This document shows positions 19,079-29,110 of a stretch of DNA of 49,515 bases, piece after piece (within the stretch, counting starts at the first letter, position 1; every line of letters starts with the position of its first letter). Under the pieces are notes generated by a model, which saw only the letters and a program-made list of their open reading frames with translations, had not been told where the DNA came from and did not search any database. The position numbers and the translations under genes were made by a program. The stretch is taken from NCBI RefSeq assembly GCF_937900395.1, contig NZ_CALCDX010000243.1:1-49515 (forward strand). The letters run 5' to 3'. Origin of the DNA: an uncultured Caulobacter sp. (GTDB lineage Bacteria > Pseudomonadota > Alphaproteobacteria > Caulobacterales > Caulobacteraceae).

Positions 19079-19693
19079 ATGACCACCGTCGCCATCGCCT
19101 ATCATTCCGGCTACGGCCACACCGAGGTTCTCGCCCAGAAGGTCGCCGAGGGCGTCCGTGACGCCGGCCAGACCCCGGTGCTGCTGAAGATCGAGAGCGC
19201 GGCCCAGGACTTCGGCCCGTTCATCGAGGAGATCACCAAGGCCGACGCCGTGATCTTCGGCGCGCCGACCTACATGGGTGACGTCTCGGGCGTGTTCAAA
19301 GTGTTCGCCGACGCCACCTCGGCGGCGTTCTTCACCGGCGCGTGGAAGGACAAGTTGGCCGCCGGCTTCACCAATTCGCACAGCTTCGCCGGCGACAAGG
19401 CCCACGCCTTGGCCAGCCTGACGATCCTGGCGGCCCAGCACGGCATGAACTGGATCAATCTGGGCATCGCCCCGCCGAACGTGACCGCCGCCGAGCGCGG
19501 TCCGGACACGCTCAACCGCGTTGGTTCGTTCATTGGCGTCGCCGCCCAGTCCGACAACGTTTCGCCCGAGCTCTCGCCGCCGGCTGGCGACCGCGAGACC
19601 GCCCGCCTGCTGGGCGAGCGCGTCGCCAAGGCCGCCGTCCGCTGGGCCGCCGGCGCCGCGGCGGCTGAAGCGATCACGACCAAGGCCGCCTAG
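19079..19693 (+). CDS. WrbA-like flavodoxin-family protein (probable NAD(P)H:quinone oxidoreductase)
   Basis: A 204-residue flavodoxin-fold protein. YHSGYGHTE (8-16) is the FMN-phosphate loop of the WrbA type, and DAVIFGAPTYMGDVSGVFKVF (about 55-75) is the second FMN contact. AAGFTNSHSFAGDKAHALASL is the third. WrbA proteins reduce quinones by two electrons with NAD(P)H and protect against redox stress. CGGAGGG lies about 7 nt before ATG 19079. The sequence differs enough from E. coli WrbA that I give no symbol. Its control by the preceding two-cysteine Rrf2 regulator is likely from context. A perfect 12 bp hairpin follows the stop. Confidence 0.85.
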   Translation: MTTVAIAYHSGYGHTEVLAQKVAEGVRDAGQTPVLLKIESAAQDFGPFIEEITKADAVIFGAPTYMGDVSGVFKVFADATSAAFFTGAWKDKLAAGFTNSHSFAGDKAHALASLTILAAQHGMNWINLGIAPPNVTAAERGPDTLNRVGSFIGVAAQSDNVSPELSPPAGDRETARLLGERVAKAAVRWAAGAAAAEAITTKAA

Positions 19694-19735
19694 TCGGTCA
19701 CGGCCGCGGCCGTTCCCCTCCCAGCCGCGGCCAGG

Positions 19736-19763
19736 AAGGCGCGCGCCCGCCGGCGCGCGCCTT
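19736..19763. terminator. Terminator hairpin between the WrbA-like gene and maeB
   Basis: AAGGCGCGCGCC (19736-19747) and GGCGCGCGCCTT (19752-19763) are perfect complements with a 4 nt loop. The hairpin sits between two convergent stops and can act on both transcripts. There is no long T run. Confidence 0.75.
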
Positions 19764-19776
19764 TCGACGTTTCGGA

Positions 19777-22059
<2,283 letters not shown>

Positions 22060-22309
22060 CCGGCGTTTCCCATTCCTGCTGCGCAAGTTGATCGTGGGAC
22101 GCGCCGATCGATGCGAACGCGTCCTTATGCGTCTCCAGCGTAGCGACCGGGAACCGGCGTCACAACAGGCCACGCTCGCGAAAAGTCCAGCAAACGCTTG
22201 TTGGAATTGGCGTTGCGTCAACCTGAATGACCTTTCGTCACCCGTGCCGAGGTTGACCTCGAGGGGCGGATGGGCGATCAGCAAGGCGAAGAGCGTAAGA
22301 GGAAAGCCG

Positions 22310-23098
22310 TTGACCCAGCCCGTGAAGATCGCCGTCGCCGGCGCCCTCGGCCGCATGGGCCAGGCCGTGATCCAGGCGCTGGAAGGCCGCCACGACGTGG
22401 TGCTGGCCGCCCGCTTCGACCGCCCCGAGGCGGAAGGCGAGCTGCTGGTCAGCGCCGACGCGGCCCTGGCCGCCGCCGACGCCGTGATCGACTTCACCCT
22501 GCCGGAAGTCTCGGCCCAGCTGGCCGAAGCCGCCGCCGCTCGCGCCGTCCACCACGCCCACGCGCCGGCCCTGGTCATCGGCTCGACCGGTTTCTCGCCC
22601 GAACAGCTGGCCCGGATCGAGGCGGCCGCCCAGAAGGTCGTGATCGTCCGCTCGGGCAATTATTCGCTGGGCGTCAACATGTTGATGGGCCTGGTGCGCC
22701 AGGCCGCCGCCGCCCTGCCGGCGTCCGATTGGGACATCGAGGTCTTCGAGGCGCACCATAAGCGCAAGATCGACGCGCCGTCGGGTACGGCCCTGATGCT
22801 GGGCGAGGCGGCGGCCGAGGGGCGCGGCGTCGACCTCGGCCAGGTCGCCGACCGCGGCCGCGACGGCGTCACGGGTCCCCGCAAGGAAGGCGCGATCGGC
22901 TTTTCGGTGGTGCGCGGCGGCGGGATCGTCGGCGAGCACAGCGTGATCTTCGCCGGCGAGTCCGAGATCCTGACCCTGGCGCACTCGGCCATCGACCGTG
23001 GCCTGTTCGCCCGAGGCGCGGTGGCCGCCGCGGCCTGGACAAAGGGCAAGGCGCCAGGGCTCTATGACATGCAAGACGTGCTCGGCTTTAAGAAGTAG
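22310..23098 (+). CDS. dapB: 4-hydroxy-tetrahydrodipicolinate reductase DapB
   Basis: DapB reduces hydroxy-tetrahydrodipicolinate with NAD(P)H in the lysine and diaminopimelate pathway. The 262-residue product has the nucleotide loop GALGRMG (11-17), GSTGFS (91-96) and the substrate-binding EAHHKRKIDAPSGTAL with H149, H150, K153 and D155, then a normal C-terminus. I propose TTG at 22310 as start (MTQPVKIAVAG) because AGAGGAAA lies about 4 nt upstream; a GTG at 22322 (MKIAVAG) is the alternative. Longer in-frame extensions lead into the maeB control region. ydbH follows after 51 bp on the same strand, so the two may be transcribed together. Confidence 0.95.
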   Translation: MTQPVKIAVAGALGRMGQAVIQALEGRHDVVLAARFDRPEAEGELLVSADAALAAADAVIDFTLPEVSAQLAEAAAARAVHHAHAPALVIGSTGFSPEQLARIEAAAQKVVIVRSGNYSLGVNMLMGLVRQAAAALPASDWDIEVFEAHHKRKIDAPSGTALMLGEAAAEGRGVDLGQVADRGRDGVTGPRKEGAIGFSVVRGGGIVGEHSVIFAGESEILTLAHSAIDRGLFARGAVAAAAWTKGKAPGLYDMQDVLGFKK

Positions 23099-23149
23099 GG
23101 ATCCAAAGCTGAGCCGGGGGGCTTCTTAGGAACCAGACTTCAGGATCTG

Positions 23150-26100
23150 ATGGCCGAACCCTCCACCGCCGCCGAGCCGAAACAGACGTCCCGCAAGACG
23201 TGGGGGCGCGAGCGCCTGATCGATCTCGGCCTCGAAGCCGTGTCGCTGTCGATGCTGGCCTTCATCGCCACGGGCCTCGTGGTGTGGTCGGGTCGGCGGG
23301 AGATCAGCCGCGAACTGGCGGTCAGCTGGCTGCGCGACCACGGGATCGAGGCCGCCGTCGAGATCGACGACCTCGACGCCACGGGCTTTTCCGGCCGGGT
23401 GCGTCTGGGATCGCGCGACAACCCCGTCTTCGCCGCTGACCGGCTGGAGGTCGCCTACGATCTGGCCGCGCCCTGGACCGGCGAGCGGTTCGGCATCCAG
23501 ACCAAGGCGGTGCGGCTGGTCCGGCCGAGGGTCTTGGCCAGCGTCGACGAAAAGGGCCGCGTCCGCTTCGGCGCGCTTCAGCCCCTGATCGACGAGGCTC
23601 TGAAGTCACCCCGGAAGCCCAACGTCCCCGGCCCGGCGATCCTGGTCGAGGACGCGCGGCTGGACCTCGCCACGCCGGGCGGCCGCGTTCGCGTCACCGG
23701 CGACGCCAGCCTCGACGACGGACAGCTGCTGCGGCTGGACGGACGTCTGGCGCCGCTGCGCTACGCTGTCCCCGACCTGGCGCTGGCCGCCAAGGGCGCG
23801 ACGGTCTCGGCCCGCAAGCGCGGCGACCGCCTGACGGTCGAGGTTTCGCTGGCCATAGACAGCCTGGAAACCAAGGACGCGGACCTCGCCGGCGCGGCGG
23901 CGAAGCTGTCGGCGGACCTGCCCTACCCGGACTTGGCGGCGATGAAGGCGAGCGGCCCGCTGGAGGCTCGGCTGGCGCTGGCGGCCCGCAATGGCCGGAT
24001 CGCCGAAACCCAGGCGAGCGATCTCGCCGTCGACCTGAGCTTGGCCGGTCGCTTCGATGGCGGCCTGAACGCCTTCGCGTTCCTCGGCCGGTCGCGCGGC
24101 GCGGTGCGGGGCGATCGCCTGTCGGCGCCCGCCTTGGACGCCCGCGCGGCCAGTCTCTCGCTGGACGCCTCGCGGATCACCATTGGCCGCCGGGATGGGC
24201 GCACCGCCTTGCGCGGCGCTGTCCAGACCACGCTTGTCGCCGACCAGGCCTTGGCCGGCGGAGTGGCGCTGCGGGGCCTGAAGGCTTCGGCGGATTCTGC
24301 CAATCTGGGGTTGGCGGTGGACAATCAGGGCTTCACCGTCAACGGCCCGCTGGCGATCGATGCGAGCGCCCAGCGCCTCGCCAACGGCGGCTTGGCGCTC
24401 GGCGACGCGCGGCTGGAGGGGCGAGGCAAGATCGACCAAGGCCCGGGCGGCCTGACCCTGGCCCTAAATGGCTCGGCCGGAGGCCGCAGCGGCGTCTCCG
24501 GCCCTGACGCCGAACGCCTGGCCGGGCTGATCCCCAATCCCGCCTATGGCAAGCCTCTGTCCCACGCGCTGCGGACGTTCGAGCTGGCCGCGCCCAGCCT
24601 CGGGCTGGACATCCAGGCCGGACGGACGCGCGCGACCCTCGCCCAGAGCGCGACCCTATCGGCTCCGAACGGCGTGAAGGTCGCGGTCGCCGCGCCGAAG
24701 GGGCTGCTGCTCGACGCGGGACCGGAGGGCGCGCGCGGCGCGCTGCAGGTGTCGCTGACGGGTGGCGGACTGCCGACGGTCAAGGCGCTGGCGCCGCAGT
24801 GGCGGATGGCCGGCGGCGTCCTGACCTCGCCGCTGTCGCTGGCGGTCGACAACTTCGACCTGCCGCCGATCCAGGGCGTCACCGGCCAGGTCGACGGTCA
24901 GGCGCGACTGGCGGGCGGCCGCTTCACCCTGACCGCGTCGAAGTGCTCGCCGCTGACCGCCAAGGCCTATGCCTTGGGCGACAACCCGGTCACGGACATC
25001 AAGGCCAAGCTCTGCCCGACAAAGGCGCCGCTGGTGCTGGCCGGCGCCGGCGGCTGGAGCGCGAACCTCAAGTTCGAGGACGGCGAAGGCGCCCTCGCCG
25101 TGGCTCAGGCCAAACTGCAGGGGATCGAGGGCGAGGCCAGCTTCGGCGGGGCGGGCGGCTTCGATCGCGCCAGCGTCCGGGTCGAACGCGCGGCGGTCAC
25201 CGACGCCGCCGCCGAACGACGCTTCAATCCGATCCTCGCCAAGGGCCAACTGGCCCTGACGGGCGGTGTCTGGGGCGGGACCTTGCAGACCGCGACGCCG
25301 ACGGGCGCTCCGCTGGGCGAGATCCGCCTGCGCCATGTCGTGGCGACGGGCCGAGGGCAGGCCGACATCGACGCCTCCAAGCTGGTCTTCGCCAAGGACG
25401 GTCTGCAGCCAGGCGACCTCTCCCCGATGGCCGGCTTCGCGCGCGAGGCCAAGGGCCCCGCCAGCTTCACCGGCGTCTTCGCCTGGGATGACAAGGGCGC
25501 GACCAGCCGCGGCCGCCTGGTGGCCGACAGGATCGACTTCACCAGCCCGGTCGGCTTCGTCGCCACCCTGGACGGCGCCGTTGACTTCGACAGCCTGGCG
25601 CCGTTGACCACCCGGCCGGGGCAGTCCTTGAAGGTCGTGCGCATCGATTCCCTGGTGCCGCTGACGGCGGTGGAGTCGGTGTTCCAGCTCGGCGCCGACG
25701 CCCTGCACATCTCCAAGGCGACGTTCGAGGCGGCCAAGGGGCGGATTTCGATCGAGCCGACCGACGTGCCCCTGGCGGCCGACAAGACCATCAAGGGCGT
25801 GATCGTGGTCGAGCACCTCGACCTGGGCGAACTGATCGCCGCCTCGTCCCTGGCCGAGAAGGTCAAGGTCCAGGCGGTGGTCGACGGTCGCCTGCCGTTC
25901 ACCTTCGGGCCCGAGGGCCTGCGCTTCCAGGAAGGCAAGATCAGCGCCATCCAGCCGGGCCGGCTGGAGATCTCGCGCGCGGCCCTGTCCAATGTCGCCG
26001 CCAGCCCGAACGATGCGCCCGGCGCGCCGCCCGCCCAGCCGGCCCAGGTCAACGCCATCCAGGACTTCGCCTATCAGGCCATGGAGAACCTGGCGTTCGA

Positions 26101-26386
26101 CCAGTTGGAGGCCGGGGTGAACAGCACCGACAAGGGACGGCTGGGGATCCTGTTCCACATCAAGGGCCGGCACGACCCGAAGGTCCCGGAAAAGGCGCGG
26201 GTGGGCATTCTCGACCTGATCCGCGGACGAGCGTTCGACAAGCGTATCGCCCTGCCGGCCAAGACGCCGGTGGATCTCACTCTCGACACCTCGCTGAACT
26301 TCGACGAGCTTCTGGCCGACTGGCGAAGCTGGTTCGAGCGCCAGGGCTCGGAGACCTCGAACCGTTCAGGTCCGGTTCAACCGTGA
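23150..26386 (+). CDS. ydbH: YdbH-family AsmA-like envelope protein
   Basis: A 1078-residue protein anchored by one N-terminal membrane segment (about 37-51, SMLAFIATGLVVW) with a long periplasmic part of repeating amphipathic beta-strands, as in AsmA-like bridge proteins. In E. coli YdbH, TamB and YhdP together move phospholipids from the inner to the outer membrane, and YdbH needs the lipoprotein YnbE. The two following genes here are YnbE- and YdbL-like, which supports the assignment strongly. The region DFAYQAMENLAFDQLEAGVNS (about 963-983) and the end TPVDLTLDTSLNFDELLADW match the C-terminal YdbH domain. ATG 23150 is preceded by AGGA. The sequence is low in motifs elsewhere, so alignment of the middle is uncertain. 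Confidence 0.88.
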   Translation: MAEPSTAAEPKQTSRKTWGRERLIDLGLEAVSLSMLAFIATGLVVWSGRREISRELAVSWLRDHGIEAAVEIDDLDATGFSGRVRLGSRDNPVFAADRLEVAYDLAAPWTGERFGIQTKAVRLVRPRVLASVDEKGRVRFGALQPLIDEALKSPRKPNVPGPAILVEDARLDLATPGGRVRVTGDASLDDGQLLRLDGRLAPLRYAVPDLALAAKGATVSARKRGDRLTVEVSLAIDSLETKDADLAGAAAKLSADLPYPDLAAMKASGPLEARLALAARNGRIAETQASDLAVDLSLAGRFDGGLNAFAFLGRSRGAVRGDRLSAPALDARAASLSLDASRITIGRRDGRTALRGAVQTTLVADQALAGGVALRGLKASADSANLGLAVDNQGFTVNGPLAIDASAQRLANGGLALGDARLEGRGKIDQGPGGLTLALNGSAGGRSGVSGPDAERLAGLIPNPAYGKPLSHALRTFELAAPSLGLDIQAGRTRATLAQSATLSAPNGVKVAVAAPKGLLLDAGPEGARGALQVSLTGGGLPTVKALAPQWRMAGGVLTSPLSLAVDNFDLPPIQGVTGQVDGQARLAGGRFTLTASKCSPLTAKAYALGDNPVTDIKAKLCPTKAPLVLAGAGGWSANLKFEDGEGALAVAQAKLQGIEGEASFGGAGGFDRASVRVERAAVTDAAAERRFNPILAKGQLALTGGVWGGTLQTATPTGAPLGEIRLRHVVATGRGQADIDASKLVFAKDGLQPGDLSPMAGFAREAKGPASFTGVFAWDDKGATSRGRLVADRIDFTSPVGFVATLDGAVDFDSLAPLTTRPGQSLKVVRIDSLVPLTAVESVFQLGADALHISKATFEAAKGRISIEPTDVPLAADKTIKGVIVVEHLDLGELIAASSLAEKVKVQAVVDGRLPFTFGPEGLRFQEGKISAIQPGRLEISRAALSNVAASPNDAPGAPPAQPAQVNAIQDFAYQAMENLAFDQLEAGVNSTDKGRLGILFHIKGRHDPKVPEKARVGILDLIRGRAFDKRIALPAKTPVDLTLDTSLNFDELLADWRSWFERQGSETSNRSGPVQP

Positions 26387-26421
26387 CCGGCCACCCTGAA
26401 CATGAACTGGAGACTAGACGC

Positions 26422-26607
26422 ATGAGAAAGCGCGCCCTCTTGATGGCTCTTGTCGCGACGGGAGCGCTCGGCGCGGCCGCCTGCACCCCGACCGTCCGGG
26501 TGAAGGTCGACCCGATCAATATCTACGCCAAGCTGGACGCCGACGTGCGCGTGCGGCTGGACAAGGAAGTCCAGTCGCTGATCCAGCAGAACCCGAACCT
26601 GTTCTAA
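26422..26607 (+). CDS. ynbE: YnbE-family small lipoprotein
   Basis: A 61-residue lipoprotein, the same length as E. coli YnbE. The signal has Arg-Lys-Arg after Met and a lipobox ending at C21 (GAAAC, with Ala rather than Leu at -3). The mature part TPTVRVKVDPINIYAKLDADVRVRLDKEV is the YnbE pattern, and it ends IQQNPNLF. In E. coli YnbE oligomerises at the outer membrane and extends the YdbH bridge. I start at ATG 26422 with TGGAG about 9 nt upstream. A GTG at 26383 that overlaps the ydbH stop would put 13 extra residues before the basic signal start and is less likely. Confidence 0.9.
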   Translation: MRKRALLMALVATGALGAAACTPTVRVKVDPINIYAKLDADVRVRLDKEVQSLIQQNPNLF

Positions 26608-26622
26608 GCAAGGAGGACCGAC

Positions 26623-26979
26623 ATGATCCGCAAGACGATGACGGTTCTGGCGCTGGGCCTGGCGATGACCGCCGCCGGCGCGAACCTGGCCCTCGCCCAG
26701 TCGGCCGCCGCCAAGGCCGCCGTGGACGCCGGCAAGGCCGCAGGCACGGTTGGCGAGCAGGCCGACGGCTATCTAGGCATCGTGTCGGGCGGCGACGCCG
26801 CCCTGCGCGCGGCCGTGGCCGAGATCAACACCGGCCGCGCCGCCGCCTACAAGGACATCGCCGCCAAGACCGGCGTGACGCCCGAGGCCGCCGGCCAGGC
26901 CACCGCCAAGCAGCTCTACGGCCGCCTGGCGCCCGGCCAATACTGGAAGCCGCTGGATGGCGGCTGGGTGAAGAAGTAG
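26623..26979 (+). CDS. ydbL: YdbL-family (DUF1318) periplasmic protein
   Basis: A 118-residue exported protein with a signal peptide of about 25 residues (Arg-Lys, hydrophobic core, cleavage near ALAQS). The mature part holds the DUF1318 pattern: GTVGEQADGYLGIV, INTGRAAAYKDIAAKTGVT and the C-terminal PGQYWKPLDGGWVKK. In E. coli YdbL acts with YdbH and YnbE and is thought to assist YnbE assembly. AAGGAGG stands 6 nt before ATG 26623, and the gene begins 15 bp after the ynbE stop, so the three genes form one unit. A hairpin terminator follows. Confidence 0.9.
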   Translation: MIRKTMTVLALGLAMTAAGANLALAQSAAAKAAVDAGKAAGTVGEQADGYLGIVSGGDAALRAAVAEINTGRAAAYKDIAAKTGVTPEAAGQATAKQLYGRLAPGQYWKPLDGGWVKK

Positions 26980-26991
26980 GCCTCCGAGAGC

Positions 26992-27020
26992 ACGCGCCGG
27001 GCGATCAGCGCCCGGCGCGT
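26992..27020. terminator. Terminator hairpin after ydbL, shared with the chemoreceptor gene
   Basis: ACGCGCCGGGCG (26992-27003) and CGCCCGGCGCGT (27009-27020) form a perfect 12 bp stem with loop ATCAG between two convergent stops. No U run is present on either side. Confidence 0.7.
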
Positions 27021-27030
27021 CCACGTCCGA

Positions 27031-28413
27031 TCAGGCCGCCGCGCGGATGTAATGGGCCGGCTCGGTCCTGAAGCGTCCCACCAGCTGGGCTAGGGCGCGC
27101 GCCTCGGTGCTCATGTTCGCCACCGCCGCGGTGGTCTCCTCCACCATGGCCGCGTTCTGCTGGGTGACCTGATCCATCTGGTTCATCGCAGCGTTGACCT
27201 GGTTCAGTCCCGTGGACTGTTCCTGGGATGACGCGGCGATCTCGCGGATCAGCTGGTCGATCTCGCTCACCTTCGAGACGATGCCCGCCAGGGCTTCGCC
27301 CGTGTCGCCGACCAGGCGCACGCCGCGTTCCACTTGGCTCGTGCTGCTGGCGATCAGGACCTTGATCTCCTTGGCGGCGTCGGCCGAGCGCTGAGCCAGG
27401 GCCCGCACCTCTTGGGCGACGACGGCGAAGCCGCGACCGGCCTCGCCGGCGCGAGCGGCCTCGACCCCGGCGTTGAGCGCCAGAAGATTAGTCTGGAAGG
27501 CGATCTCGTCGATCACACCGATGATCCGAGTGATCTGGCCCGAGGAGTTTTCGATCTCGCCCATGGCCGCGACGGCCTCCCGGACGACTTGGCCCGAGCG
27601 ATCAGCATGGCTGCGAGCCTCGCTGGCGGCGGTCGAGGCCTCCAGGGCGCCATCGGCGCTGCGCTTGACCGTGGCGGCGATCTCCTCGATCGCGGCGGCG
27701 GTCTCCTCGAGGCTCGCGGCCTGCTGCTCGGTGCGCCGCGACAGATCGTCGGCGGCGCTGGCGATCTCGCTGGAGCCCGACTGGAGATTGTCAGTGGCCT
27801 CGGCGATGGCGCTCAAGGCGCCGCGCAGGCTTTCGACCGAGCGGTTGAAGTCGCCCTTGATGCGGTCGTACTGGTCGGGGAAGGCGTCGATCTCGGCCGT
27901 CAGGTCGCCATCGGCCAGACGCCCAAGTTTCTCGGCCAGGATGGAGACGACCTGGTTCTGGACTGCGGCCGCTTGCTCGCGCTCGGCGCGGCTGGCTTCC
28001 TGCTCGCGGCGCACGGCCGTGATGTCGGTGGCGAACTTGATGACCTTGTAGGGCTTGCCGTCGGCGTCGAACACCGGGTTGTAGCTGGCGCGGATCCACA
28101 CCTCGGCCCCGCCAGCGCCGATACGCCGGAAGGCGTCGGAAAAGAACTCGCCCGCCCGCAGCCGGTCCCAGAATCGCGCGTAGTCGGCGCCGGCGACCTC
28201 GGCGGGGTCCACGAACATGCTGTGGTGGCGGCCGCGGATCTCGTCGATGCGATAACCCATGGTGGCCAGGAAGTTCTCGTTGGCGTCGATGATGGTCCCG
28301 TCGAGCTGGAACTCGATCACCGCTTGCGAGCGATGGATCGCCGCGACCGTCGCCTTCAGCTCCGCCGCTTCCGCGCGCAGCGCCCTGCCGCGCTTATCTT
28401 CGATGCCAAACAT
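27031..28413 (-). CDS. Soluble PAS-domain methyl-accepting chemotaxis protein
   Basis: A 460-residue chemoreceptor without membrane segments, so it should be cytoplasmic. A PAS domain (about 25-140) shows FQLDGTIIDANENFLATMGY and IRASYNPVFDADGKPYKVIKFATDIT, resembling aerotaxis-type PAS. A short HAMP-like linker follows (GDLTAEIDAFPDQYDRIKGD). The signalling domain has the conserved hairpin tip IDEIAFQTNLLALNAGVEAA then GEAGRGFAVVAQEVRALAQRS, which contacts CheA and CheW. The protein ends FRTEPAHYIRAAA without a CheR-tether pentapeptide. ATG 28413 has AGAGG upstream. A perfect -10 (TATAAT, 28468-28473 on the minus strand) lies about 55 nt upstream and overlaps a palindrome shared with the divergent MarR-type gene. 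Ligand unknown; the PAS may bind heme, FAD or nothing. Confidence 0.92.
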   Translation of the reverse strand: MFGIEDKRGRALRAEAAELKATVAAIHRSQAVIEFQLDGTIIDANENFLATMGYRIDEIRGRHHSMFVDPAEVAGADYARFWDRLRAGEFFSDAFRRIGAGGAEVWIRASYNPVFDADGKPYKVIKFATDITAVRREQEASRAEREQAAAVQNQVVSILAEKLGRLADGDLTAEIDAFPDQYDRIKGDFNRSVESLRGALSAIAEATDNLQSGSSEIASAADDLSRRTEQQAASLEETAAAIEEIAATVKRSADGALEASTAASEARSHADRSGQVVREAVAAMGEIENSSGQITRIIGVIDEIAFQTNLLALNAGVEAARAGEAGRGFAVVAQEVRALAQRSADAAKEIKVLIASSTSQVERGVRLVGDTGEALAGIVSKVSEIDQLIREIAASSQEQSTGLNQVNAAMNQMDQVTQQNAAMVEETTAAVANMSTEARALAQLVGRFRTEPAHYIRAAA

Positions 28414-28467
28414 GAACGTACCTCTGAAGTCTGAGACACCGTTCTATGGTGGGATCCTTAAAGCTTG

Positions 28468-28486
28468 ATTATATCGAGTTCGATAT
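28468..28486. promoter_or_regulatory. Palindromic candidate operator overlapping the chemoreceptor -10
   Basis: ATATCGAGTTCGATAT (28471-28486) is a perfect inverted repeat with 7 bp arms and a 2 bp centre, the size of a MarR-family operator. On the minus strand TATAAT (28468-28473) overlaps its left arm and is well placed as the -10 of the chemoreceptor gene. On the plus strand it directly abuts the proposed -35 of the MarR-type gene. A dimer bound here could shut both promoters. Confidence 0.5.
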
Positions 28487-28515
28487 TTTCAATTTATATT
28501 TGGTTACGCTACATT
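28487..28515 (+). promoter_or_regulatory. Candidate promoter of the OhrR-like gene
   Basis: GCTACATT (28508-28515) matches 7 of 8 positions of the Caulobacter -10 region GCtANAWC. TTTCAAT (28487-28493) lies 14 bp upstream as a weak -35. The surrounding 28460-28520 is clearly AT-rich. The start codon at 28542 would leave a leader of about 20 nt. Confidence 0.4.
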
Positions 28516-28541
28516 AAACAAAGCGGACTACTCTAGCGCGC

Positions 28542-29060
28542 ATGGTCGACGATATCGCGCACGCTGAGGCTCCGCTCGCCAAGCCCCGCCCGTTGGAGGA
28601 GCATGACGCCGGCTATCAGGAGCTGTACCTGGACAACCAGCTGTGCCTGGCGATCCAGATCGCCGACAGCTTGGTCACCAAGGTCTATCGCGGCCTGCTG
28701 GAGCCGCTGGGGCTGACCCATCCTCAGTATCTCGTCCTGATCGCCCTTTGGGAGCGGACCGAGCGCTGCAGCATGGGCGACCTGCGCCGGGGGCTTTGCA
28801 TGGACACCGGCGCGGTGACGCCGCTGGTCAAGCGCATGGAGGCCGCGGGCCTGCTGCGGCGGTCGCGCGACTCGGCCGACGAGCGCCGGGTGTGGGTTGA
28901 TCTCACCGACGCCGGCTGGGCCCTGCGCGATCGCGTGCTGGAGGTCCGGCGCAACGTCGTCGCGCGCCTGCCCCTGTCGGACGCCCAGATCGCCACGCTG
29001 CGATCGAGCCTGCAATCGCTGAACGCCGCCATGCTGGCCGACAGCCCCCCTTTGCGATGA
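28542..29060 (+). CDS. OhrR-like MarR-family regulator
   Basis: A 172-residue winged-helix regulator. YLDNQLCLAIQIADSLVTKV (29-48) closely resembles the start of OhrR proteins, whose single peroxide-sensing Cys sits in NQLCFALY; here it is C35. GLTHPQYLVLIALWE and CMDTGAVTPLVKRMEAAGLL (recognition helix) followed by the wing RRSRDSADERRVWVDLT complete the MarR fold. OhrR represses peroxide-resistance genes and releases DNA when the Cys is oxidised by organic hydroperoxides. No ohr gene is adjacent; the divergent neighbour is a chemoreceptor. ATG 28542 has no clear ribosome binding site. Two further cysteines (near 79 and 87) could form disulfides. Confidence 0.87.
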   Translation: MVDDIAHAEAPLAKPRPLEEHDAGYQELYLDNQLCLAIQIADSLVTKVYRGLLEPLGLTHPQYLVLIALWERTERCSMGDLRRGLCMDTGAVTPLVKRMEAAGLLRRSRDSADERRVWVDLTDAGWALRDRVLEVRRNVVARLPLSDAQIATLRSSLQSLNAAMLADSPPLR

Positions 29061-29110
29061 GCGTCGGCCCCGCCTAGCGCCTAGGGCGCGACGTCCTTAA
29101 ACACCGACTC

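Noticed and set aside
22143..22190. Possible GGAAC stress promoter before dapB
   Set aside because: GGAAC is present but no CGTT occurs at 16 or 17 bp; the sequence there reads CACGCTCG.
22060..22659. 600 bp in-frame N-terminal extension of maeB
   Set aside because: It is antisense to the 5' half of dapB and has no family resemblance. The ATG at 22059 gives the standard hybrid malic enzyme length.
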